The notes beneath the pieces were generated by a model. The model did no database searches. It worked only from the letters and a program-made list of their open reading frames with translations, and was not told the DNA's origin. A stretch of DNA of 64,000 bases, taken from Mobilitalea sibirica. Lineage in GTDB: Bacteria > Bacillota > Clostridia > Lachnospirales > Lachnospiraceae. Below, one piece after another: positions 45,253 through 54,006 of the stretch (positions are counted from its first letter, which is position 1; the number at the start of each line of letters is the position of its first letter). The DNA is taken from the NCBI RefSeq assembly GCF_015999265.1, contig NZ_JAEAGR010000019.1, forward strand, positions 1-64,000, written 5' to 3'. Made by a program: the position numbers and the translations under genes.

Positions 45253-46324
45253 TGTAGGATTACAATACATGTGTTACAAATCTTATTAAATAAAAACGGA
45301 AATAGCTCTTTTGTGTTATATTTAAGTCACCACAACCAAAATACAAAAGAAAGAGAGCATTTCCGTATGGCAAGTATAACACAGGATATGAGGTTTCGAC
45401 TAGCTTTAATTAAATACGCTGATAAATATGGTGTTTCAAAGGCAGCTGCACGATATAAAACGAATCGTCAGTACGTTTATCGTTGGAAACGACGTTATGA
45501 TGGCTCCTGGGACTCCCTTAGAGATCGTTCTCGAAGACCTCATCACCATCCAAACCAACATACTGAAGATGAGATCAGTCTTATTAATAACATGCGCCGT
45601 CGTAATCCTAATGCTGGCCTGGTAATCTTCTGGGTAAAACTTATGCAACGAGGTTATAAAAGATCTATTCCCGGTCTTTACCGCTTCCTCCGCAAGAAAA
45701 AACTTATGGCCATTAAGCCGAAAAACCCAAAATACGTACCTAAGCCTTATGAACAAATGACGTATCCCGGCCAGAGGATTCAGGTAGATGTTAAGTTTGT
45801 GCCTTCTGTATGTCTGGTCAATCAGGCCAGGGGACAAAAGTTTTATCAGTATACAGCTATTGACGAATACTCTAGGTGGCGTTACGTTGAAGCTTTTGAA
45901 GAGCACAGTACCTATTCATCTATGCAATTCCTAGAGCACCTTGTTAAAGCCTTTCCAATGCCAATAGAATGCATCCAAACGGATAATGGTCTAGAATTCA
46001 CAAAACGCCTTGCATCCGGAGATAAAGCTAAAACGCCAACTATTTTTGAAGTTCGTCTTAATCAATTATGCATTCGTCATAAACTAATACGTCCATTTAC
46101 CCCAAGGCATAATGGTAAGGTCGAAAGAAGCCACAGAAAAGATAATGAGCGTTTCTATGCAACGCATACCTTCTATTCATTTGAGGACTTTAGTAATCAG
46201 CTAACTACATATAACAAAAGAGATTATAACCGCTTTCCGATGAGACCTCTGGGATGGAAATCACCTCAGAATATCTTATCTGATTTTGTTAGGTATGGTG
46301 TAACATATGTTTGACAAACCTACA
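45253..46324 (+). mobile_element. Intact IS481-family insertion sequence
   Basis: 1072 bases bounded by imperfect inverted repeats. The left end begins TGTAGGATTACAA and the complement of the right end begins TGTAGGTTTGTCA; about 21 of the first 27 positions agree, with TG...CA tips. One complete transposase gene fills the element. It lies in the gap upstream of the M16 peptidase and downstream of the LCP gene, so no gene is broken. Confidence 0.88.
45367..46314 (+). CDS. IS481-family DDE transposase
   Basis: 315 residues from the ATG at 45367. An N-terminal helix-turn-helix (KYADKYGVSKAAARYKTNRQYVYRW, split across about residues 18-42) is followed by the rve integrase core. The DDE residues are in IQVDVKF near residue 138, IQTDNGLEF near 205 and the Glu in HNGKVERSHRKDNERFY near 245. 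The Q-x-D-x-K start of the core and the GKVERSH motif are typical of IS481. The frame is intact, so the element may be active. An in-frame opening upstream of 45367 lies inside the terminal repeat and is not used here. Confidence 0.9.
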   Translation: MASITQDMRFRLALIKYADKYGVSKAAARYKTNRQYVYRWKRRYDGSWDSLRDRSRRPHHHPNQHTEDEISLINNMRRRNPNAGLVIFWVKLMQRGYKRSIPGLYRFLRKKKLMAIKPKNPKYVPKPYEQMTYPGQRIQVDVKFVPSVCLVNQARGQKFYQYTAIDEYSRWRYVEAFEEHSTYSSMQFLEHLVKAFPMPIECIQTDNGLEFTKRLASGDKAKTPTIFEVRLNQLCIRHKLIRPFTPRHNGKVERSHRKDNERFYATHTFYSFEDFSNQLTTYNKRDYNRFPMRPLGWKSPQNILSDFVRYGVTYV

Positions 46325-46351
46325 ACGTAGCAAATCCTAATGTCTTCAGGT
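46325..46351. repeat. Right copy of 27-bp direct repeat flanking the IS
   Basis: Perfect copy of 45226-45252, directly next to the right end of the element. Confidence 0.9.
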
Positions 46352-46410
46352 ATTAATTCCTTACCTATATAGTACGTCGATTCTATTAAAGACTCAGCTT
46401 AATCTGTTTC

Positions 46411-46444
46411 AAAAAAAGACTGCAGTGGCTTTTCCAAAGCAGTC
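46411..46444 (-). terminator. Terminator of the LCP gene
   Basis: Stem GACTGC/GCAGTC with further inner pairing; on the minus strand it is followed by seven T (46411-46417). Confidence 0.85.
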
Positions 46445-46484
46445 AGTGAAACGATATAAATCTTATTAAACACATATATTCTTA

Positions 46485-47660
46485 CTAGTCAGCAAGATAA
46501 ATTCTTTCGTGAAGTTTCTTTATATTCATCTCAAAATCCACTCCAAGTACCGCCATTCCTCTGATGCTCATATTCTTATAAGAATCCTTAATCGGTATGG
46601 TGCATTGTTCTATATCATATTTTAGATAAGAAGGCAAGGACATGATTTGTGAGAAAATCTCTCCTTCTTTAAAATTGGTTGTTACTTTTGGCAGCACCTT
46701 ATTTAATAAATCATTCATCTGTGTCAGACTTAAGCCTTTGATTTTATTAAAAATAATCTCTAAAATCTTTCTTTGTCTGGCCGTTCTGGCAAAATCAGTA
46801 CCTACATATCTAACTCGGGTATAGCCAAGGGCCTGTTTCCCATTTAATAGCTGACTACCTGAATTCTTTAACCGATCCGTTCCTTCTTCTACCTTTAAAA
46901 GTTTATTAAGGTGATCAACATAATCATTCACAACCGGTAATTCCTTATCCGTAATTTCCAGCGTAACTCCACCTATCGCATCAACAATATCCATAAAAGC
47001 AAAAAAATCTACCGAAATATACTTATCAATATCAATTTTAAAGTTCTGCTCAATTGTCTCCATCAAAAGCTTAGCCCCTCCGGAGGAATAAGCGGTGTTT
47101 AAACGATTATTTTTCTTACCGGGTATCTGAAGATAAATATCTCTTAGAAATGATGTTGCAAAGATTGTCTTGGTTTTTTTATTAATTGAAATTAATATCA
47201 TGGCATCGGAAAGGCCTCTTCTCTTACTATTTCTAGAATCACTTCCGATCAGTAAAACATTAAGTACATCTTTATCCTTCTTAATTTCCATTCTATTATC
47301 CGACATATTCCTGCTGATTTGCTCTTCCATATCTTCTACATCTTCTGTTTGAGTTTCATTAATTACCTTATTATGGGCATCGTTTGAACCGGATGTATCC
47401 ATGGATATGATCTCATCTACGGTTTTATCCATATACGCATCATAATAATTATCCTCTACATATTCGTCATCTTCTACATATTCATTCGAATCTACATATT
47501 CCATTTCATCTTCCTCTAGAACGACCAGATTCATTTTACCAATGTAACTTCGAACAACGAAGTAGGCTGTAGCGCCTAAAATGAAAGCGATACCAAGGAA
47601 ACTACTTATTGAAATAATAATTAATCTTTTTACATTTCTTTTTTTCGTATTTTCTCTCAT
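46485..47660 (-). CDS. LytR-CpsA-Psr (LCP) family cell-wall ligase
   Basis: 391 residues. One membrane helix (about 14-34) is followed by a very acidic Tyr/Glu/Asp linker (about 38-110) and the extracellular LCP domain (about 128-330). LCP marks: NVLLIGSDSR, SDAMILISIN, ATSFLRDIYLQIPG with the catalytic Arg, NRLNTAYSSGG and GKQALGYTRVRY. The family moves teichoic acids or other glycopolymers from undecaprenyl diphosphate to peptidoglycan. The acidic linker with repeated E-Y-V-E/D is unusual. AAAGGAAA precedes the ATG. Confidence 0.92.
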   Translation of the reverse strand: MRENTKKRNVKRLIIISISSFLGIAFILGATAYFVVRSYIGKMNLVVLEEDEMEYVDSNEYVEDDEYVEDNYYDAYMDKTVDEIISMDTSGSNDAHNKVINETQTEDVEDMEEQISRNMSDNRMEIKKDKDVLNVLLIGSDSRNSKRRGLSDAMILISINKKTKTIFATSFLRDIYLQIPGKKNNRLNTAYSSGGAKLLMETIEQNFKIDIDKYISVDFFAFMDIVDAIGGVTLEITDKELPVVNDYVDHLNKLLKVEEGTDRLKNSGSQLLNGKQALGYTRVRYVGTDFARTARQRKILEIIFNKIKGLSLTQMNDLLNKVLPKVTTNFKEGEIFSQIMSLPSYLKYDIEQCTIPIKDSYKNMSIRGMAVLGVDFEMNIKKLHERIYLAD

Positions 47661-47970
47661 ACTTTTTCCTTTTATTAATGATATTTTTAAATGCTCAATA
47701 TGTAAATATTTTACATTCCTAATATCTTATCATATAATTCAACATACTTCCATAGGTTTAAAGTATTTTCCATGTAATTTATACGTCCAATTTCAACGAT
47801 ATTCGCCAGTAGATATGAAAGTATACGATGTTCCGACTTGTGTTAGTACAAAATAATAATTATTTACACTATGTCAAGGCAGAATTTCTCCGTTGTTCCT
47901 AAGTGTTCATTATCTACATAAAAGCATTCCTAGCAGTTATATTTAATTATTCAAACTGCTGTTACACAAA

Positions 47971-48011
47971 TAAACCTGACTAATCCATTAACAAACGGAT
48001 AGCCAGGTTTA
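47971..48011 (-). terminator. Terminator of the MacB-like transporter gene
   Basis: Arms at 47971-47986 and 47997-48011 pair with one mismatch and one bulge; on the minus strand TTATTTGTG follows. The rest of 47661-48048 shows no gene I can support. Confidence 0.65.
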
Positions 48012-48048
48012 GCAAAAAGGAGAGAGAAAAGCATTATTATATGATCAA

Positions 48049-50352
48049 TTATTCACTACGCAAGGCTTCTACCGCATCTTTTCTTGATGCAATTCTAGCC
48101 GGAATGTGTCCTCCAAGCATAGTTAAAATAGTACTTATGGTTATTAAAATGACTGCATGGGAAAATTGCAGCTGTGCAACATTCTTTAGTTCTGTTACAT
48201 TATAGATTACTGAATTGATCGGTATGGTTAATAGCCAAGCAATTAGGATACCTAAGGAACCGGAAAAAACACCAAGGATAAAGGTTTCTGCATCAAATAC
48301 CCGTGAGATATCCTTCTTTCTGGCACCAAGAGCCTTCAAGATGCCAATTTCCTTCGTACGTTCCAAAACAGAGATATAGGTTATGATACCAATCATAATT
48401 AAGCTTACAATTAAAGCGGTGGAAGAAAATGCGATTAACACCATAGTAATTCCATCCATAATACCACTGGTCATACCGGTAATTGTATCGGCCATGTCCG
48501 TATAGATAACCTTATCTTTATTGTCTGCTTGTGAGTCGTTATATTCGTCTAAATACTCCAATATTTCATCCTTGGTTTGAAAGTTGATCGGGTAAACCGT
48601 AATCAGATAAGGGGTACCGTTCTGTCCAAGAAAAGAAAGCATCTGCTTTTTCATCTCTTCATCGATTTCCTGCATGGATAACACATTATAGTCCGAATCT
48701 TCCTGACTCTTAACAATAGCTGATTTCTTAGCATTCTCTATAACTCTAACTGCCAATTGATCACTATAAGCTAAACCTTCGTTAACAATCGGGAATTTCA
48801 CTGTTTCCTTGGATCTTAACACACCAACTATTTTAAGTGTTATGTTATTCACTGATTCATACATTTGCTCATAATCCTGAGCAATGGTAAATCCACCATA
48901 CTCGGTCGACATATAGTAGTCATCATTCATCACTGCCTTTAGTTCGAGTCCAATAAAGTCCTCTAACTTAAAATTCTCTTTTTTCTCTATATCAAAGCCC
49001 AGCTCTGCAACAACTTTATCCTCAATTCGGTTCTTATTATCAACTACCAAGACCAGTCCGGTTTCATCCTCAGGATACTCTCCCGCCAGGACATCATAAT
49101 TATCTTCCAGATAACTTGCCCCGGCTAATTTTGTTGGATAGGAAGCGAAATATAAATTACCGGAGTTAATCTGTGAGATTTCTCCATTCTTTTTCATCAA
49201 CAGATTAAGTCCTACTGCTCTGTTGTATCCGATACTTTTACAGATTGCCGGATTAATCGCTTCCAGATACTCAAGATATTCCTCAGTGAAAACATTGGTA
49301 TGCCTTGCTCTTCTTTCATCCTGGTTATACACAAACACTTCATCGGAATCCACATATTCTAAGTTGCCGGTCATCCGATCAAACATTTCATCCTCATGTT
49401 CATCATAACTCTCCCGGTCAATCTCCCTTGTCTGCTGTGTGATGATAATCGGAAATTCTGTCATAGCCTCCGCTTGAAAATCATCAATCTGTAACTGAAA
49501 ACCCACGGATAGACTTAAGATAAGTGCAATACCAATAATACCAATACTGGACGCAAAAGCAGTTAAAAAGGTTCTACCCAGTTTTGTACGGATATTATTA
49601 AAGGATAGACGAAGAGCTGTCGGAAAACTCATACTGGTTTTCTTTAAACGAAACTCCTCCTGTGCTAATCCCTCTTGATACGGATTGGAATCCGCAATCA
49701 CCTTACCATCCTGAAATTCCACAATGCGGTCAGCATATTTACTAGCAAGTTCTGCATTATGAGTAACCATAATAATAAGTTTATCGGAAGCAACTTCCTT
49801 AATCAGGTCCATAATCTGGGTACTGGTTTTTGAATCCAGCGCACCGGTCGGTTCATCACAAAGAAGAATATCCGGATTGTTGGCTAAAGCTCTGGCAATG
49901 GCAACCCTTTGCATCTGTCCACCGGATAATTGTCCGGGTTTCTTATGCATATGGTCCTTAAGTCCTACTTTCTCTAATACCTCAACTGCCGTCTTATGTT
50001 TTTTACTTCTTGAGATACCACTTAAGGTCATACCCATCTCAACATTGGCAATAATACTTAGATGAGAAATTAGATTATAGTTTTGAAATACAAAACCGAT
50101 AGTATTATTTCGATACGCATCCCAATCTTTATCCTTAAATTTTTTTGTAGACTTACCATTAATAATTAAATCGCCTTCATCATAACGGTCTAAACCTCCA
50201 ATTACATTTAAACAAGTGGTTTTACCTGATCCGCTGGCACCTAAGATTGCCACAAACTCACTTTTTCGAAACGATACGGAAATTCCGTCCAATGCATCTG
50301 TCTTAAAATCCCCCACAACATAGGATTTTCTTATATTTTTTAACTCAAGCAT
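48049..50352 (-). CDS. MacB-like ABC transporter, ATPase and permease in one chain
   Basis: 767 residues from the ATG at 50352, preceded by AAAGGAT. The ATPase (about 1-225) has Walker A GASGSGKTT near 38, signature LSGGQ near 140, and LLCDEPTGALD. A membrane helix (about 262-288) is followed by a large extracellular domain (about 290-640) and three FtsX-type helices (about 645-765). This is the layout of MacB-type mechanotransmission transporters, which drive export of peptides or lipids or regulate outer processes rather than importing solutes. No partner gene is adjacent. Confidence 0.92.
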   Translation of the reverse strand: MLELKNIRKSYVVGDFKTDALDGISVSFRKSEFVAILGASGSGKTTCLNVIGGLDRYDEGDLIINGKSTKKFKDKDWDAYRNNTIGFVFQNYNLISHLSIIANVEMGMTLSGISRSKKHKTAVEVLEKVGLKDHMHKKPGQLSGGQMQRVAIARALANNPDILLCDEPTGALDSKTSTQIMDLIKEVASDKLIIMVTHNAELASKYADRIVEFQDGKVIADSNPYQEGLAQEEFRLKKTSMSFPTALRLSFNNIRTKLGRTFLTAFASSIGIIGIALILSLSVGFQLQIDDFQAEAMTEFPIIITQQTREIDRESYDEHEDEMFDRMTGNLEYVDSDEVFVYNQDERRARHTNVFTEEYLEYLEAINPAICKSIGYNRAVGLNLLMKKNGEISQINSGNLYFASYPTKLAGASYLEDNYDVLAGEYPEDETGLVLVVDNKNRIEDKVVAELGFDIEKKENFKLEDFIGLELKAVMNDDYYMSTEYGGFTIAQDYEQMYESVNNITLKIVGVLRSKETVKFPIVNEGLAYSDQLAVRVIENAKKSAIVKSQEDSDYNVLSMQEIDEEMKKQMLSFLGQNGTPYLITVYPINFQTKDEILEYLDEYNDSQADNKDKVIYTDMADTITGMTSGIMDGITMVLIAFSSTALIVSLIMIGIITYISVLERTKEIGILKALGARKKDISRVFDAETFILGVFSGSLGILIAWLLTIPINSVIYNVTELKNVAQLQFSHAVILITISTILTMLGGHIPARIASRKDAVEALRSE

Positions 50353-50498
50353 GTTAAATCCTTTCATACTACTTTTTTCTTACGATGTTTACGGATTAGT
50401 ATATTTATATAATTACCTTTTGTCAATAATATCATTACCAATTTAAGGTAGTTTTAATATATTAATCGTATTTTAATAAAGATAATCACACAATAAAA

Positions 50499-50522
50499 GG
50501 CTCCGGTATATATCCGGAGCCT
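50499..50522 (-). terminator. Terminator of pnp
   Basis: Perfect eight-base arms GGCTCCGG (50499-50506) and CCGGAGCC (50514-50521); on the minus strand TTTTATTG follows. Confidence 0.85.
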
Positions 50523-50601
50523 GATACTCTTAGATTAAACAGTTAAATAATACACTAACAATACAGAATTTTTTTAAATAAATTTTTATATTAGAAGACT
50601 T

Positions 50602-52689
50602 TTATTGTACATCCTTAATACTGAAAGATACTCTTCCCATCTTATCCTGTCCAAGGCATACAACCTTCACCTTGTCACCTAAGGTTAAAACATCCTCTAC
50701 ATGCTCTACTCTCTGCTTAGAGATCTTGGAGATATGAACCAAACCTTCTTTACCGGGCGCGAATTCAAGGAATGCACCAAACTCTTTGATGCTGATTACT
50801 TTACCTTCATAAATCTGACCCTCTTCGAATTCAGTAACAATCATCTGTATAATATCGACAGCTTTCTTGATGCTATCCTTATCTACACCGCAGACAGAAA
50901 CAGCACCTTCATCTGTGATATCAATCTTAACACCGGTCTGTTCGATAATTGCATTGATTGTTTTACCTCTCTGACCAACCACTTCACCAATCTTGGAAGG
51001 ATCAATTTTGATCTGAACAATCTTAGGTGAATAAGGTCCAACTTCAGGTCTCGGCTCGGAAATCACAGGTGCCATAACTTCATCCAAAATTTGAATTCTA
51101 GCTTCTCTCGTTCTGTAGATGGATTTCTCAATAATTTCTCTGGTCAGACCATGGATTTTGATATCCATCTGGATTGCTGTGATACCCTTATGGGTTCCGG
51201 CAACCTTAAAATCCATATCGCCAAAGAAGTCCTCAAGACCTTGAATATCAGTTAAAAGAATATAATCGTCATCGGTATCACCGGTTACTAATCCTACGGA
51301 TATACCGGCAACCATTGCCTTAATCGGAACGCCTGCAGCCATCAATGATAAGGTAGAAGCACAGATACTTCCCTGAGAAGTAGATCCGTTGGATTCCAAT
51401 ACCTCAGATACAGTACGGATTGCGTAAGGGAATTCTTCTTCAGAAGGAAGAACCGGAACCAAAGCTCTTTCAGCCAGGGCACCATGTCCAATTTCACGTC
51501 TTCCCGGTCCTCTGGAAGGTCTTGTTTCGCCTACAGAATAGGAAGGGAAATTATAATGGTGCATATATCTCTTACCAGTTTCATTTTCATCAATTCCGTC
51601 TAATCTCTGTGTCTCAGCCAAAGCTCCTAAGGTAGTGATGGTAAGAACCTGAGTCTGTCCACGGGTGAACATACCGGAACCATGAGTTCTAGGCAGTACA
51701 TCAACCTCTGCAGCCAGTTTTCTGATCTGATCTACTGCTCTTCCGTCAGGACGCTTCTTATCCTTTAAGATCATCTTACGAACGGTCTTCTTCTGGAATT
51801 TATAGATAGCCTCACCCAGTAAAGGAAGCCATTCCGGATGGGTTTCTTCATAGCGGGCTACTAATTTGTCTGTGATTTCTCGAATATTTGCTTCTCTTAC
51901 CTGTTTCTCATCGGTAAACACTGCTACTTCCATTGCCTCAGGAGTAATGAAGTTAACCATATCTTCATATAAATCCTCCGGAGTATCCATTTTGACATAA
52001 TCATGCTTCGGTTTTCCACATTCTGCAACGATAGTATCAATGAATTCAATGATTTTTTTGTTTAAATCATGAGCTGCAAAGATAGCCTCTATCATCTTTT
52101 CCTCAGGTAGCTCTTCCGCACCGGCTTCAATCATGATAACTTTCTCTCTGGTAGAAGCTACAGTAAGAGCTAGGGTTGATTTTTCTCTCTGTGCAGAAGT
52201 CGGATTAAATACCAATTCGCCGTCTACCATACCAACCATTGTAGAAGCCGTAGGACCATCAAACGGGATGTCTGAAATTGCGGTTGCTATAGCTGAACCA
52301 AGAATAGCTGTGATTTCCGGCGGACAATCCTGATCCACACATAACACAAGGTTATTTAAGGTTACGTCATTTCGATAATCCTTCGGAAATAACGGTCTCA
52401 TCGGACGGTCAATTACACGGGAAGTTAGAATCGCATTCTCGGAAGGTTTACTTTCTCTCTTGATAAAGCCTCCGGGGATTTTACCTACTGCATATAATTT
52501 TTCTTCATATTCAACGCTTAAAGGAAAAAAGTCAATTCCTTCTCTGGGTTTGTCAGATGCTGTTGCGGTTGAAAGTACAACAGTATCACCGTAATGCATG
52601 AAAGCCGCACCATTGGCCTGCGCAGCAACTCGGCCGATATCAACGGTCAAGGTTCTTCCTGCCAGTTCCATTGAAAAACTTTTGTACAT
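50602..52689 (-). CDS. pnp: Polyribonucleotide nucleotidyltransferase (PNPase)
   Basis: 695 residues from the ATG at 52689, which follows AAGGAG by 8 bases. Two RNase PH domains (about 3-215 and 310-540) flank a helical linker. The second carries the conserved R-x-D-G-R block, FPSYSVGETRPSRGPGRREI and TDIQGLEDFFGDMDFK. A KH domain (GQRGKTINAI) near 560 and an S1 domain (GKVISIKEFGAFLEF) near 625 complete it. The enzyme degrades mRNA from the 3' end with phosphate. It has a long structured leader (see 52888-52980). Confidence 0.98.
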   Translation of the reverse strand: MYKSFSMELAGRTLTVDIGRVAAQANGAAFMHYGDTVVLSTATASDKPREGIDFFPLSVEYEEKLYAVGKIPGGFIKRESKPSENAILTSRVIDRPMRPLFPKDYRNDVTLNNLVLCVDQDCPPEITAILGSAIATAISDIPFDGPTASTMVGMVDGELVFNPTSAQREKSTLALTVASTREKVIMIEAGAEELPEEKMIEAIFAAHDLNKKIIEFIDTIVAECGKPKHDYVKMDTPEDLYEDMVNFITPEAMEVAVFTDEKQVREANIREITDKLVARYEETHPEWLPLLGEAIYKFQKKTVRKMILKDKKRPDGRAVDQIRKLAAEVDVLPRTHGSGMFTRGQTQVLTITTLGALAETQRLDGIDENETGKRYMHHYNFPSYSVGETRPSRGPGRREIGHGALAERALVPVLPSEEEFPYAIRTVSEVLESNGSTSQGSICASTLSLMAAGVPIKAMVAGISVGLVTGDTDDDYILLTDIQGLEDFFGDMDFKVAGTHKGITAIQMDIKIHGLTREIIEKSIYRTREARIQILDEVMAPVISEPRPEVGPYSPKIVQIKIDPSKIGEVVGQRGKTINAIIEQTGVKIDITDEGAVSVCGVDKDSIKKAVDIIQMIVTEFEEGQIYEGKVISIKEFGAFLEFAPGKEGLVHISKISKQRVEHVEDVLTLGDKVKVVCLGQDKMGRVSFSIKDVQ

Positions 52690-52887
52690 ATTCTGTTCTC
52701 CTTTTTTCATCATTTTTATGAATAATTCACTTCATATGAATGTGTCAACATAATTAGAATTTCATAGTACATGAATGATTCATAGGGAATGTTATTCTGC
52801 TAAAGGATGATTATAATGGAATAATCTGATTAATATATCCACACTATTAAGCTATCAATCCTTTTGCATGAACTTCATTCTAATGTC

Positions 52888-52980
52888 AGAGTAGGAGGCA
52901 CCGAAACAACTGAAAAGCCTACCAAGAAACCATATTTTGATAACCTTTTCAGAAGTCTCGGGATGTCCTCGCGTTACTCT
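52888..52980 (-). ncRNA. Structured leader RNA upstream of pnp
   Basis: A nested long hairpin of about 93 nt. Arms in order from outside (plus coordinates): AGAGTA 52888-52893 with TACTCT 52975-52980; GAGG 52895-52898 with CCTC 52967-52970; CCGA 52901-52904 with TCGG 52958-52961; CTGAAAAG 52910-52917 with CTTTTCAG 52945-52952; ACCAA 52921-52925 with TTGAT 52937-52941. The next coding gene on the minus strand is pnp, 198 bases further on. No T-run follows, so the transcript probably continues into pnp. I do not recognise it as a known riboswitch. Most of the remaining 52690-53094 shows nothing else. Confidence 0.6.
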
Positions 52981-52989
52981 AACTTAAAT

Positions 52990-52998
52990 ATTATAGCA
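52990..52998 (-). promoter_or_regulatory. Extended -10 promoter of the pnp leader
   Basis: The minus strand reads TGCTATAAT, an extended -10 element. Initiation about 7 bases on would fall near 52983, exactly at the 5' arm of the hairpin. The -35 is weak. Confidence 0.6.
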
Positions 52999-53094
52999 TT
53001 ATTATTACCAATATGCTACATTTTTTTTCATAGGATTAGTAAAACATAGATGAAAAACTTAGAAATCATCTAATTAAAACAATATTTTAATATC

Positions 53095-53325
53095 TTATAA
53101 CCTTATGGTAGTGTTCGTAATAATAGTATCTGCTTTGTTCTCTAAGTCAAACTGGATTACTTCATCTCCCGGATAGAATGACATTTTAAATTCAGCTTCC
53201 CCATCTCCCCATTTCACAACCAATACTACTTCTTTTAAATATAGCGAAATCATCTTATCCCGTACATATGACTTCTGAAACGCCAGTTGATTTTTACTGA
53301 ATGGTATCGAAATATTTTGGCTCAC
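53095..53325 (-). CDS. Hypothetical small protein
   Basis: 76 residues if started at GTG 53325. Predicted mostly beta, ending in a run of alternating polar and hydrophobic residues. No family recognised. The start codon lies only three bases after the T-run of the terminator of the upstream gene and has no clear ribosome site, so either the true start is further in or the frame depends on terminator readthrough. Codon use looks coding. Confidence 0.45.
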   Translation of the reverse strand: MSQNISIPFSKNQLAFQKSYVRDKMISLYLKEVVLVVKWGDGEAEFKMSFYPGDEVIQFDLENKADTIITNTTIRL

Positions 53326-53327
53326 CT

Positions 53328-53361
53328 AAAAAAGGAAATGCTGATTTTATACAACATTTCC
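53328..53361 (-). terminator. Terminator of the YmaF-like gene
   Basis: Arms GGAAATG (53334-53340) and CATTTCC (53355-53361) are perfect; on the minus strand six T follow (53328-53333). Confidence 0.78.
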
Positions 53362-53417
53362 TTTTCTTGTTCGTGTTTACTATTTAATTTGTATCTTGTT
53401 TTTATTCCGATTTTTTT

Positions 53418-53777
53418 CTAATAGTGACCTTCTCCGGTCGGGTTCTCAATTAAAGTTGCACATTCAAAACGATGTTTATGACCGTCATCAATACTGGTGA
53501 TAGACTCAAGATAATGAACATGTCTGTCGCCTACCCTTACCATACAGCCGGTTTTCCCTTTGAATTCATGATAATGCTCTCCATGATAATCAGTTCGGAA
53601 TATAACATCATGAACATGATCATTGGAGCCATATGGAATTGCTTCACCAGAAACCGTGCAAAATCGATGCTCATGGGGGTGGGCACCGGCTGTTTTTACA
53701 CTACCTTGTATCTCATGCACATGTCTCTGTTCCTCAGGGTATGGCCTAGGATAATATCCTCTATCTCTATAACCCAT
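53418..53777 (-). CDS. YmaF-like histidine-rich protein
   Basis: 119 residues with an unusually high His content. Repeated H-x-H and H-x-F/Y blocks (HVHEIQG, HPHEHRF, DHVHDV, EHYHEFKG, RHVHYLES, GHKHRFE) give a series of short beta repeats characteristic of the YmaF family. The His pattern suggests metal binding, but no function is established. No signal peptide. It has its own terminator. Confidence 0.85.
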   Translation of the reverse strand: MGYRDRGYYPRPYPEEQRHVHEIQGSVKTAGAHPHEHRFCTVSGEAIPYGSNDHVHDVIFRTDYHGEHYHEFKGKTGCMVRVGDRHVHYLESITSIDDGHKHRFECATLIENPTGEGHY

Positions 53778-54006
53778 AACATCCCATCCTTATTAATTTA
53801 TGAATATCTGATATAACTGCCTAAGCACAGATAATACCAGATAAATTCTAATCAATATATCATATACAAAAAAATGATTATTGTGTCTCCTTCTGGAACT
53901 TTTTATCATAAATTTTTTACTCGTATTGCTAGCTACGTATACAAAACTAAGGCTGTTCATGGCAAACAGGCAATGCATTTTGAACTGACTATATTACTGC
54001 AAAGTA

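Noticed and set aside
53793-53978. 61-residue minus-strand frame upstream of the YmaF-like gene
   Set aside because: No ribosome site and no pattern; it overlaps the region where the promoter of the YmaF-like gene should lie.
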